Shown here piece after piece: positions 1-5,989 of a DNA stretch of 7,720 nucleotides. The translations under genes were made by a program, and so were the position numbers. Position 1 is the stretch's first letter. The number at the start of each line of letters is the position of its first letter. The notes under the pieces were generated by a model. The model was not told the DNA's origin. It saw only the letters and a program-made list of their open reading frames with translations, and ran no database searches. This stretch comes from Promethearchaeota archaeon CR_4 (lineage in GTDB: Archaea > Asgardarchaeota > Lokiarchaeia > Sigyniarchaeales > CR-4): the NCBI GenBank assembly GCA_001940655.1, contig MBAA01000079.1:75953-83672 (forward strand), in the 5' to 3' direction.

Positions 1-170
1 TGAGCCTGGATCAACTTATTGGTGGTTTTTGGTAAGATCGATGATGGTCTCCCCCCACCGATGGTCGTATGTTGTGCAGAAGCATAAAAATCCTTGACGG
101 GATATTGATTTTTCACGACCTCGTCTATCAATCTCTCATCCCAATTGTAAGCAACAGATAACTTATGCAT
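1..170 (-). CDS. U32-family peptidase-like protein, N-terminal fragment
   Basis: This gene runs off the left edge, and 56 codons are visible. The product starts MHKLSVAYNWDERL and contains a GGGRPSSILP segment. This resembles, from memory, the N-terminus of U32 (collagenase-like) peptidase-family proteins, which begin with a first barrel strand of the KLSV type followed by a conserved GGGRPS loop. The family includes proteins acting on collagen-like substrates and others involved in tRNA or quinone hydroxylation, so substrate and reaction cannot be assigned. The ATG at 170-168 is preceded by GGTGG with a 5-nt spacer, and the start matches the expected family N-terminus. The frame stays open upstream as far as a TAA near 207, so a TTG or GTG start a few codons earlier is possible. 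The start overlaps the end of the preceding 53-codon frame, which suggests translational coupling. The family call is moderately sure; the function is unknown. Confidence 0.6.
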   Translation of the reverse strand, partial: MHKLSVAYNWDERLIDEVVKNQYPVKDFYASAQHTTIGGGRPSSILPKTTNKLIQA

Positions 171-324
171 AAAATCCACCAAATCGCGTTGTTTTACAGA
201 ATGTAGCCTTTACTACCCAGAGGGTAATTATTAAGCGTGAGACACCGGCCAACAATCGAAATATGACCGGTTCGTGGGTTTTGGTTGAAAATTCAAAATT
301 TGGGTTTGGTTTATGATTCAACAT
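163..324 (-). CDS. Small hypothetical protein, 53 aa, overlapping the U32-like gene
   Basis: This is a 53-codon reading frame. Its ATG at 324-322 is preceded by a full AGGAGG at 338-333 with an 8-nt spacer, the best ribosome-binding site in the window. It ends at TAA 165-163, overlapping the first 8 nt of the U32-like gene, a layout typical of translational coupling. The product begins MLNHKPNPNFEF, has a moderately hydrophobic middle (roughly residues 21-38, containing RLLAGVSRLIITLWVV) and a basic, aromatic end (TTRFGGFYA). It could be a short membrane-associated protein or a leader peptide controlling the downstream gene. I recognise no family. The strong Shine-Dalgarno and the overlap argue for translation; the odd composition and the hairpins inside it argue that it may instead be a structured 5' leader. 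Confidence 0.4.
   Translation of the reverse strand: MLNHKPNPNFEFSTKTHEPVIFRLLAGVSRLIITLWVVKATFCKTTRFGGFYA
212..271 (-). other. Two potential RNA hairpins upstream of the U32-like gene
   Basis: On the minus strand, ACCGGTC (271-265) can pair with GGCCGGT (250-244). This gives a 7-bp stem with one U-G wobble and a 14-nt loop. The wobble position forms only in minus-strand RNA, being an A-C mismatch on the plus strand, which fits a minus-strand transcript. Just downstream, TACCC-TCT-GGGTA (about 213-225) forms a short perfect hairpin. They sit 40-100 nt before the ATG of the U32-like gene, inside the 53-codon frame. They could be an attenuator or leader structure, or coincidence. Confidence 0.3.
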
Positions 325-332
325 CAATTTTT

Positions 333-338
333 CCTCCT
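333..338 (-). promoter_or_regulatory. Strong Shine-Dalgarno AGGAGG
   Basis: AGGAGG on the minus strand lies 8 nt before the ATG at 324-322 and just after the stop codon (349-347) of the upstream membrane-protein frame. It is the clearest ribosome-binding site in the window and is the main reason to believe that something is translated from 324. Confidence 0.6.
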
Positions 339-346
339 CTTCCTAA

Positions 347-1084
347 TCAACATTCTACCTGAATTTGAGTTTTTGAACAAAATAATGGTCGTTTAAAAGC
401 AAGGGGTGGTGTTAAAAGAAGCGAATAATAACCAGCAGAAATTTTAGACGATTGCCTGAAACAAAAACGCTCAAAAATGAGAGCACCCAACAATGACGTG
501 GGGGATTTTTTCAAAAATCTTGTTCTCGTTGAATAAAACAAATATATCTTTGAGTTCATATCGAATTGTTGGTTTCTATTTGCTATACATTGCATACAAA
601 CGAAATTTTGCTGGAAATCACGCACAGTTTTGGCTCGAATCTGAAGAAGGTTTTCCTTATCAAAATCTTGTATTGTTGGAAATTGATATGGGAGAGTTCC
701 ATTCAAGAGTGCGATGGGTGAATACTGATTAGGTGAGGTGTTTCCCAAAATCTCAAAGGCTTCCAATCTAAAATTCATATTTTCTTTACATTTTAAATAA
801 TGTCGGCAAAAGATCGAACCTACATGGTTAGAAATTGTCCCGATTATGGCCAGATCTAGGATTTGCTGAAAGGTAAAAGGTAAAAATTGTAAATGTTCTG
901 GTAAAAACCACAAGATATTGATTGGTTGCGTTGATGGAAAGAATAGAGAAACCCCCGACATCAGATAATTCCGAACATCATATACAATCATAGGGACAAA
1001 AGTGAACATTAGAAAGAAAATTAAAGCAAAAAGTGCAGTCACAGTCACACTAATTTTTGCGATCAGTATTGACCCTTTTGTCAT
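347..1084 (-). CDS. Hypothetical membrane protein, 245 aa (second half doubtful)
   Basis: The ATG at 1084-1082 is preceded by GGAAAGG with a 9-nt spacer, a reasonable ribosome-binding site. The product opens with a short basic stretch (MTKGSILIAK) and then a strong hydrophobic segment at about residues 9-35 (VTALFALIFFLMFTFVPMIV), so it is probably membrane-anchored. A second, less hydrophobic stretch covers about 56-84. The rest has no recognisable domain. Residues from about 115 on, with scattered Cys, Arg and Ser, look less like a conserved protein; the gene may have drifted, been frameshifted, or be partly spurious. It starts 72 bp after radical SAM gene B in the same orientation and ends 22 bp before the next small frame, so it may share their transcript. 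I do not recognise the family. The first third is better supported than the last. Confidence 0.42.
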   Translation of the reverse strand: MTKGSILIAKISVTVTALFALIFFLMFTFVPMIVYDVRNYLMSGVSLFFPSTQPINILWFLPEHLQFLPFTFQQILDLAIIGTISNHVGSIFCRHYLKCKENMNFRLEAFEILGNTSPNQYSPIALLNGTLPYQFPTIQDFDKENLLQIRAKTVRDFQQNFVCMQCIANRNQQFDMNSKIYLFYSTRTRFLKKSPTSLLGALIFERFCFRQSSKISAGYYSLLLTPPLAFKRPLFCSKTQIQVEC

Positions 1085-1150
1085 TGTACAATGCCTTTCC
1101 GATTTCTAATTTCACTATGTATTATGAATTATTTGAATTTATTTTGCCAA

Positions 1151-1162
1151 CTATAATTATAG
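1151..1162. repeat. 12-bp perfect palindrome CTATAATTATAG
   Basis: CTATAATTATAG is self-complementary and overlaps the last codons and the TAA stop of radical SAM gene B. It lies about 70 bp upstream of the membrane-protein start. It could be an AT-rich operator or part of a TATA-type promoter for the downstream gene. In AT-rich DNA a 12-bp palindrome can also arise by chance, so no function is claimed. Confidence 0.3.
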
Positions 1163-2686
1163 GAGGAAGAATGGTAGGAATGAAAAATAATTTCCCATCC
1201 ACACAAGGCGATTTAAGAAGTTCAATGCCGTCTTCGAAAAATTTTGCGTTCGATAGTTAACGCTCACGTCCCAGGGGGAGGCATTCATAGGAGTTTTGAG
1301 ATTCCATTCCAACCGTCCTGCAAGTGTTTTACCAAGGATCTGTAACCCTAATTTCTTATCAAAGAGGTCCGCGGGGCAACCCGGAGACATATGAACGGGT
1401 TCCGACATCATAGCAACCCTTCGTTTCAGGATCCAATTCATAGCGTTGATTTTATGCGATTTAAAGATATTCATTATCATATCCGACATTGTTTCATAAG
1501 GGTTTCCGAGATCATAGAAGAGCATAACACGTAATCCCAAAGCTTGACAGGTATTGAGAAATGCCTCCAATTGATCGTTTGAGAACGAAAAAGCATTGTC
1601 AAAAGCACCTATCTGCTGGTGCATTTTTTTCCTATAGGATTCTGAGAAATTCCGGACGCTGTACCAAACAACAGATTTTTTTACAGAATATGTCTTCGAA
1701 AAATCTTGTAGAAATTTCTTACTAACAGGAAGGCGCCAAACTTCCATATCTGCCTGCAAGTCGAGTCCTTCCTCCCGGATTAATTTCTGGATCTCCATAA
1801 AATACCGCTCGGTTGCCGGATATACACCATGACCATAAAAAATGCCGTTCGAGTGGAACAAGCGTGTTAATTCTTGAATATCATCAACAACTCGGCGTGG
1901 AGACCTGAAGATTACGTTCTTGCGTTTCGTAATGCAACGCTGAGAGTAATTTGCGCCCCCACAGAAGATACAATTGAACGGACATCCTCGAGCCACCTCG
2001 ATTGGAAACGTATAATGCAGGTTTTTATTGATTTTTTCTAGATACTCTTTCCAGTGCTCGATATGGTGTAATTTGGCAAAATTTAGACTATCCAGTTCTG
2101 GGGCAACATAAGTAATGGAATTATCCTTGATTTCCCCATCCAGACGGTACATCAAATTTGGTACTTTATCTAAGGTTGAACGTTGCTTTATTAATTTGAT
2201 CAATGGTATTTCCGCATCTCCTTGGATTATGCCATCAATGAACTCGTATCTTTGCATTATTTCTTTTGCGTAGAACGTTGCGGAATACCCACCTAGCAGT
2301 GTGAATGTATTTGGGAAATGCTTCTTGACAAATTGGAGAATTTCGATTGCACCTGCAGAGTGTACAATCCAGTGTAAGTCTACACCAACAATTCTCGGAT
2401 TCACAATTTTCAAATATTGGAGGAGAGAAAATTTCCGATCTAACATATATTCCAAAGAATAATTGAGTATTTTAGCAGAATACCCCTCCCTCTCTAGTAA
2501 ATCCGCCAGAGCAAAAAGGCCCATAGGAACTAAAAGGAATGAGCTCCTGCGTTTGGAATTGGTACGGAGGTACTTGAAATTTCGTGGAGGGTGGATGAAG
2601 AGTACGTCTAAATTTGGCATAGTTCCTTGTTCCAGAGTGTGGTAATTTTCAGTAATGGTAGCAATCAACTCCCTACTATATTCCAT
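1157..2686 (-). CDS. Cobalamin-binding-domain radical SAM protein (paralogue B)
   Basis: This 509-aa protein has an N-terminal Rossmann-like domain of the B12-binding type. Key segments are LFIHPPRN (about 29-36), REGYSAKIL, IVGVD, LLGGYSATFYA (about 130-140) and the DGIIQGDAEIP turn (about 151-161). A radical SAM core follows with CxxxCxxC in RGCPFNCIFCGG (Cys235, Cys239, Cys242), the ligands of a 4Fe-4S cluster that cleaves S-adenosylmethionine. The canonical DxHxxG cobalamin ligand motif is absent from the first loop, as in many members. Such enzymes often methylate unactivated carbon or phosphorus or rearrange lipids and peptides; the substrate here is unknown. It is a tandem duplicate of gene A. 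The ATG at 2686 follows two TAA stops (2692-2687) that end a tiny upstream frame. A second ATG at 2620, preceded by AAGGA, would remove the first 22 residues and give 487 aa, closer to A (484 aa), so the start is undecided. It ends with an aromatic, hydrophobic tail (FSFLPFFLL). Confidence 0.85.
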   Translation of the reverse strand: MEYSRELIATITENYHTLEQGTMPNLDVLFIHPPRNFKYLRTNSKRRSSFLLVPMGLFALADLLEREGYSAKILNYSLEYMLDRKFSLLQYLKIVNPRIVGVDLHWIVHSAGAIEILQFVKKHFPNTFTLLGGYSATFYAKEIMQRYEFIDGIIQGDAEIPLIKLIKQRSTLDKVPNLMYRLDGEIKDNSITYVAPELDSLNFAKLHHIEHWKEYLEKINKNLHYTFPIEVARGCPFNCIFCGGANYSQRCITKRKNVIFRSPRRVVDDIQELTRLFHSNGIFYGHGVYPATERYFMEIQKLIREEGLDLQADMEVWRLPVSKKFLQDFSKTYSVKKSVVWYSVRNFSESYRKKMHQQIGAFDNAFSFSNDQLEAFLNTCQALGLRVMLFYDLGNPYETMSDMIMNIFKSHKINAMNWILKRRVAMMSEPVHMSPGCPADLFDKKLGLQILGKTLAGRLEWNLKTPMNASPWDVSVNYRTQNFSKTALNFLNRLVWMGNYFSFLPFFLL

Positions 2687-2689
2687 TTA

Positions 2690-2755
2690 TTACAAAATTT
2701 TGTTTTTTGAGAGAAAGTACTGTGATACCATAGTCATCAATTCAGCTTTATCCAT
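2690..2755 (-). CDS. Tiny reading frame, 21 aa, between the two radical SAM genes
   Basis: The ATG at 2755-2753 lies 7 nt after the stop codon of radical SAM gene A. The frame ends TAA TAA, and the ATG of gene B follows at once, so it fills almost the whole intergenic gap. The peptide starts MDKAELMTMVSQY and ends LSKNKIL, and it could form a short amphipathic helix. The tiny frame ahead of gene A also encodes exactly 21 residues and has Ser-Lys at the same positions (16-17), with hydrophobic residues in register at 6, 9, 10 and 14. No Shine-Dalgarno precedes it; translation would depend on reinitiation after gene A. It could be a substrate of the neighbouring enzymes, a coupling leader or a chance frame. 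Length and position support it; sequence alone does not prove it. Confidence 0.3.
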   Translation of the reverse strand: MDKAELMTMVSQYFLSKNKIL

Positions 2756-2762
2756 CTGAGAA

Positions 2763-4217
2763 TTAGAAGAATAGAAAAGAGAAATAAGAGAGATTATTAA
2801 TCCCCCACATTGCTCGGATCAAATAATTTATCCCGCGCGAGGAAATGGCATCAGTACGATAATTAACCCCAACGTCCCATGGCGTTGCATTTGCCGGTGT
2901 CCGCAGGTTCAATTCTAAGTGCGCCTTAAATGTCCTCGTATAGGATCTCAACCCAAATTGGTGTCCAATTATGTCTGCCGGACTTCCGGGAGTGATCATA
3001 ATTGGTTCTGTATATAGGGCGATCCTCCTTTTCTGGGAAAAATTCTGAAGGTTAATTTTTATAACCCCGAGGAGATTTTTAACGATGTCATAATAGGTTT
3101 CAAAGGGATAACCGATATCATAAAATAATATCACCCGTAATCCGATTTCATGTATGTTTTTGAGGAAAGATAGAAATTGATCATCAGAAAAGGCATAAGA
3201 ATTGTCAAAACGACCGATGAGCGAGTGAAATTTTTGTCTGTATGATGCAGAAAGGCTGCGGGGACTGTAAGAGATTACGGATTTAGTGGTTCCATATGTT
3301 TTTGCGAAATCTTGGAAAAATTGCCTGTTAATGGGCAATCGCCAGACCTCTAATCCGGCATTCATTTCCAGCTTTTCCTCTCGAATTAGTTTCTGGATTT
3401 CTAAAAAATATTTCTCCACGCCAGAATAGACGCCATAACCAAAATGAATCAAATCAACGTGGAAGAGATTCCTTAATTCTCTAATATCATCAACCACCCG
3501 CTGGGGAGACCTGAAAATAGTTTTCTCACGTTTCACTACTTTCTGGTTAGTGAAGTGAGATCCACCACAAAATATGCAATTAAACGGACATCCTCTCACC
3601 AGTTCGAGCGGAAAAGGAGTATGCACCTTTTTATCTATCAGTTGAGTATACTCTTTCCAATGTTCAACATGCTGGAGTTTTGCAAAATTTAAAGAGTCTA
3701 GTTCTTTTGCCACGTATGTGATTTGATTGTCTTTAATTCGCCCGTTTTCACGATAAATCAGGTTTGGTACCTCGTGTAAAGAAGAACGATGTTTAAGCAA
3801 TTGAATGATCGGAACCTCTGCCTCCCCTTGAATTATCCCGTCAATAAAATCGTAGTTTTGCATAATTTCCTTGGCGTAATATGTCGCAGATAACCCACCG
3901 AGTAATGTGAATATATTTGGGAATTGCTTCTTGATGAATTGGAGGATTTCAATCGCTCCAGCAGAGTGCACGATCCACAGTAAATCCACTCCAACGATGC
4001 TCGGCTTCGCTTTTCTAAGGTATCTTCCTAGGGAAAACTTTCTATCCAACATCTTTTCCAATGTATAATTGAGAATTTTCGCGGAATATCCTTCCCTGTC
4101 GAGTAAATCCACCAATCCAATGAGTCCCATAGGAAATAATACAAAAGAAGTCCTTCTTTTGAGGTTTTTAGTTAAGTGCTTGAAATTTCGTGGCGGGTGG
4201 ATGAACAATATGTCCAA
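2763..4217 (-). CDS. Cobalamin-binding-domain radical SAM protein (paralogue A)
   Basis: This 484-aa protein has the same architecture as gene B. A B12-binding-type Rossmann domain covers about residues 1-145 (LFIHPPRN near the start, LLGGLSATYYA about 105-115, DGIIQGEAEVP about 126-136). The radical SAM barrel carries RGCPFNCIFCGG with Cys210, Cys214 and Cys217. A C-terminal region includes ITPGSPADI (about 408-416) and TPWDVGVNYRT (about 445-455). The latter resembles, from memory, uncharacterised archaeal B12/radical SAM families such as the Ta0216 group. By eye about three quarters of residues match B over the first 130 and clearly fewer in the barrel. The only plausible start in frame is TTG at 4217-4215, one nucleotide after the stop of the tiny upstream frame; AAGGGG lies 13 nt before it, slightly far. 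The enzyme is likely cytoplasmic and oxygen-sensitive. Its substrate is unknown. Confidence 0.85.
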   Translation of the reverse strand: MDILFIHPPRNFKHLTKNLKRRTSFVLFPMGLIGLVDLLDREGYSAKILNYTLEKMLDRKFSLGRYLRKAKPSIVGVDLLWIVHSAGAIEILQFIKKQFPNIFTLLGGLSATYYAKEIMQNYDFIDGIIQGEAEVPIIQLLKHRSSLHEVPNLIYRENGRIKDNQITYVAKELDSLNFAKLQHVEHWKEYTQLIDKKVHTPFPLELVRGCPFNCIFCGGSHFTNQKVVKREKTIFRSPQRVVDDIRELRNLFHVDLIHFGYGVYSGVEKYFLEIQKLIREEKLEMNAGLEVWRLPINRQFFQDFAKTYGTTKSVISYSPRSLSASYRQKFHSLIGRFDNSYAFSDDQFLSFLKNIHEIGLRVILFYDIGYPFETYYDIVKNLLGVIKINLQNFSQKRRIALYTEPIMITPGSPADIIGHQFGLRSYTRTFKAHLELNLRTPANATPWDVGVNYRTDAISSRGINYLIRAMWGINNLSYFSFLFF

Positions 4218-4218
4218 T

Positions 4219-4284
4219 TTAGTAACAAATCCCCTTACTCTGCAATTGGTGGATTATTAATTTTGAAAATGCTTTTGCATTCAT
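4219..4284 (-). CDS. Tiny reading frame, 21 aa, directly ahead of radical SAM gene A
   Basis: The ATG is at 4284-4282 and the TAA at 4221-4219; the stop is followed by one A and then the TTG start of gene A, an arrangement typical of termination-reinitiation coupling. The peptide starts MNAKAFSKLIIHQ and ends QSKGICY, with a Cys-Tyr C-terminus. It has the same length as the frame ahead of gene B and shares Ser-Lys at 16-17. A TATA-like element about 35 nt upstream could make it the first frame of the transcript. No Shine-Dalgarno is seen, so translation would be nearly leaderless. It could also be the remains of an N-terminal extension of gene A equivalent to residues 1-22 of B, now out of frame. 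Possible roles are substrate peptide, regulatory leader or none. Confidence 0.33.
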   Translation of the reverse strand: MNAKAFSKLIIHQLQSKGICY

Positions 4285-4315
4285 AATACATTCGAAACGA
4301 ATCAAAGACAGTAAT

Positions 4316-4328
4316 GTTATACAATAAA
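4316..4328 (-). promoter_or_regulatory. Possible TATA-type promoter for the radical SAM operon
   Basis: On the minus strand TTTATTGTATAAC lies about 32-44 nt before the ATG at 4284, in the divergent intergenic region. If it acts as an archaeal TATA box, transcription would start around 4290-4300, giving a very short leader. Such AT-rich matches are common, so this is tentative. Confidence 0.3.
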
Positions 4329-4384
4329 TGGAATTTAGTGATAAAGGATTTTTGGAAATATCCAATCGAGAATCTAGCATCGTG

Positions 4385-4390
4385 TTTATA
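4385..4390 (+). promoter_or_regulatory. Possible TATA box for the NmrA-like gene
   Basis: TTTATA on the plus strand sits about 60 nt before the ATG at 4450. With the usual archaeal spacing of about 25 nt, transcription would begin near 4412-4416, leaving a leader that contains the GAGG ribosome-binding site at 4437-4440. The 165-bp divergent intergenic region (4285-4449) holds nothing else I can identify. Confidence 0.3.
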
Positions 4391-4449
4391 GGGATAGATA
4401 GTAAGTGAATCTCTTGGATGAAAAGAAGATCCACCCGAGGCAGAGAAAA

Positions 4450-5106
4450 ATGAAAATTGCAATATTAGGGGGTTCCGGAAGAACTGGACAACGGGTGATC
4501 GAGGAAGGATTAAAGCGGGGATATGAAATATTTGCTTTAGTGCGTTCTCCGGATAAAGTCCAAATTGATAATGCAGCATTGCATTTGATTCAAGGTTCTC
4601 CCACTAATCTCGAAGACGTTAGAAAAACCTTGCATAGCGTTGATGCGGTCGTAAGTGCATTAAATGTCAATAGGGCATCAGATCTTCCTTGGGCAAAGGT
4701 AATATCACCTAATGATCTTATCTCCTCGAGTATAAAGAATGCAATCGAAGTTATGCAGAAAGAAAACATCAAGCGAATTGTTTCCATTAGTGCTTATGGG
4801 GCCAGGGATACAAGAGCAGCCGTGGGGGCATTTGGCAGGTTATTTTTTTACCACACGAAGATAAAATTCGCCTATCTCGACCATGAGAGGCAGGAGGAGT
4901 TATTAGAGGCATCGGATCTGGATTTCACGGCTATACGCCCAACGCGTCTCTCTGAACAGGAGAATTCAAAAGAAATTGTTGTTAGCATCCAAGGGGTGCC
5001 TAAACCACGGTTTAAAATCTCCCGGCGAAACCTAGCTCGATTTATTATTGACATTATTGAAAACGGAAAGTATGTTCGACAATTTCCGGTATTGTCTGAA
5101 CATTAA
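4450..5106 (+). CDS. NmrA-like NAD(P)-binding oxidoreductase
   Basis: This 218-aa protein is an atypical SDR of the NmrA / NAD(P)H-binding group, which includes flavin and biliverdin reductases as well as redox-sensing regulators without catalysis. The dinucleotide-binding loop is GGSGRTGQ at residues 7-14 (GxxGxxG). ALVRSPDK (29-36) follows strand 2, where Arg32 suggests a preference for NADPH. VDAVVSALN (64-72) and the ISAYGARD segment (113-120) are also typical, as is DFTAIRPTRL (158-167). The length fits the family. The ATG at 4450 is preferred over a GTG at 4405 because it begins exactly before the first strand (MKIAILGGSG) and has GAGG 9 nt upstream. The gene is divergent from the radical SAM operon and convergent with the SDR, with 3 bp between the stops. 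The physiological substrate cannot be told from sequence. Confidence 0.85.
   Translation: MKIAILGGSGRTGQRVIEEGLKRGYEIFALVRSPDKVQIDNAALHLIQGSPTNLEDVRKTLHSVDAVVSALNVNRASDLPWAKVISPNDLISSSIKNAIEVMQKENIKRIVSISAYGARDTRAAVGAFGRLFFYHTKIKFAYLDHERQEELLEASDLDFTAIRPTRLSEQENSKEIVVSIQGVPKPRFKISRRNLARFIIDIIENGKYVRQFPVLSEH
5072..5103. terminator. 12-bp hairpin at the convergent gene junction
   Basis: ATGTTC-GACAAT (5072-5083) pairs with ATTGTC-T-GAACAT (5091-5103), giving 12 base pairs with a single bulged T at 5097 and a 7-nt loop (TTCCGGT). It overlaps the last codons of the NmrA-like gene and ends 6 bp before the SDR stop. On the plus strand it is followed by T-rich sequence, including runs of six and seven T. 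A bidirectional or plus-strand terminator is likely; it could also stabilise the 3' end of the transcript. Confidence 0.5.
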
Positions 5107-5109
5107 TTC

Positions 5110-5982
5110 TTATTTCGATTTTTTCGCCGCTTTTTTTGCGATCTTCTTTGCAGCTTTCTTTGGTACTGCGGCAAACTTGATTCCGACCATTTTCTCGCTC
5201 AATTGCCATAATTTCTTGCGAACCATCTCGTCTTGACAGACGTCACCCACACGGAAGGGATGTTTGTCTACGATAAATTCCCCGGTCACGCTTTCCATTT
5301 CGGGGGATGTGGCAAGGTAAACGTGCATCTTTGCACCGTTAGTTACCGGATCTCCTATGTTTGGTCCAACTCCATTTCGGAGCAATTTCGTGGCAATTAC
5401 TCCCGGGTGAAGGCAATTGGCCGTGATGTTAGATGTACGAAGCTGGTTAGCAAGCTCGATGGTAAACAGTAAATCGCACAATTTAGAAGCACCATATTGA
5501 ATGTACCCGTTAAAACTTTGTTCACCTTGGAGATTATTGAAGTCAAGAGCATTCGCTTGTGCGGTCGAGGAAACACCCACGATACGACTAGGTGCTGCGT
5601 TCTTTATCAAATCAAGGAGAGACAGCGTTAATAAAAAGTGGGCGAGATAATTGACTTGGAAGGTCATCTCGAATCCGTCTTGGGTCACAAGTCGTTCTTT
5701 TTCCCATACACCTACGTTATTGAGGAGAACATCCAACTTGGCATATTTCTGGTGGAAATCTGCGGCCATTCGCTTAACGTCACTCAGCGAAGAGAAATCC
5801 CCCGCTATAAAATCTATGTTGTTATTTCCCGCTTGTTTCTTAATGCCAAGAGCTGCTTCCTGTGTTTTTTTCAGATTACGTCCGTGCACAATCACGTCCA
5901 TTTGCATTTGGGCGAGTTCTAATGCAGCTTGTCTTCCAATACCATCCGTGGATCCTGTTATCAAAATTATCTTTGGTTTCAG
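5110..5982 (-). CDS. Short-chain dehydrogenase/reductase, retinol-dehydrogenase-like, with Lys/Ala-rich tail
   Basis: This is a classical SDR: an NAD(P)-dependent oxidoreductase interconverting alcohols and carbonyls. With the start used here (290 aa), TGSTDGIG lies at about residues 9-16 (cofactor loop), HGRN follows strand 2 (its Arg suggests NADPH), LLNNVG lies at 86-91, the catalytic Ser is near 138 (GVSSTA), the Tyr and Lys are at 163 and 167 (YGASK), and HPG is near 192-194. The pattern resembles the retinol dehydrogenase / WWOX group. The last 20 residues are almost only Lys and Ala (KKAAKK repeats), a histone-H1-like tail unusual for an SDR. No ATG fits: the frame is closed by TGA at 5988-5986. 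CTG at 5982 has GAGGG 9 nt upstream and gives the expected N-terminus; TTG at 5964 would cut into the first strand. It follows luxC by 28 bp and may process its aldehyde product. Confidence 0.85.
   Translation of the reverse strand: MKPKIILITGSTDGIGRQAALELAQMQMDVIVHGRNLKKTQEAALGIKKQAGNNNIDFIAGDFSSLSDVKRMAADFHQKYAKLDVLLNNVGVWEKERLVTQDGFEMTFQVNYLAHFLLTLSLLDLIKNAAPSRIVGVSSTAQANALDFNNLQGEQSFNGYIQYGASKLCDLLFTIELANQLRTSNITANCLHPGVIATKLLRNGVGPNIGDPVTNGAKMHVYLATSPEMESVTGEFIVDKHPFRVGDVCQDEMVRKKLWQLSEKMVGIKFAAVPKKAAKKIAKKAAKKSK
5119..5137 (+). terminator. Oligo-T tracts downstream of the NmrA-like gene
   Basis: The plus strand has TTTTTT at 5119-5124 and TTTTTTT at 5131-5137, 13-31 nt after the stop codon at 5104-5106. 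Archaeal RNA polymerase terminates at such tracts. On the opposite strand the same bases are the AAA lysine codons of the SDR tail, so one stretch may serve both genes. Confidence 0.4.
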
Positions 5983-5989
5983 TGCTCAA

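Noticed and set aside
493..732. 79-codon plus-strand frame inside the membrane-protein gene
   Set aside because: No ribosome-binding site, no recognisable domain, antisense to a frame with a better start. Kept only as a sign that coding in this region is uncertain.
1020..1118. GTG-initiated 21-codon minus-strand frame across the membrane-protein start
   Set aside because: Same length as the two tiny frames near the radical SAM genes, but it overlaps the start of another gene, has no similar residues in register and is not ahead of a radical SAM gene.
1117..1129. 13-mer ATGTATTATGAAT shared with the minus strand at 4291-4279
   Set aside because: Found once on each strand, in different contexts relative to genes; short and AT-rich, so chance is the simplest explanation.
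4219..4579. Longer minus-strand frames (71 and 114 codons) over the divergent intergenic region and the NmrA-like gene
   Set aside because: They run antisense through the conserved cofactor-binding motif of the NmrA-like gene and show no domain; only the final 21 codons of the first were considered separately.
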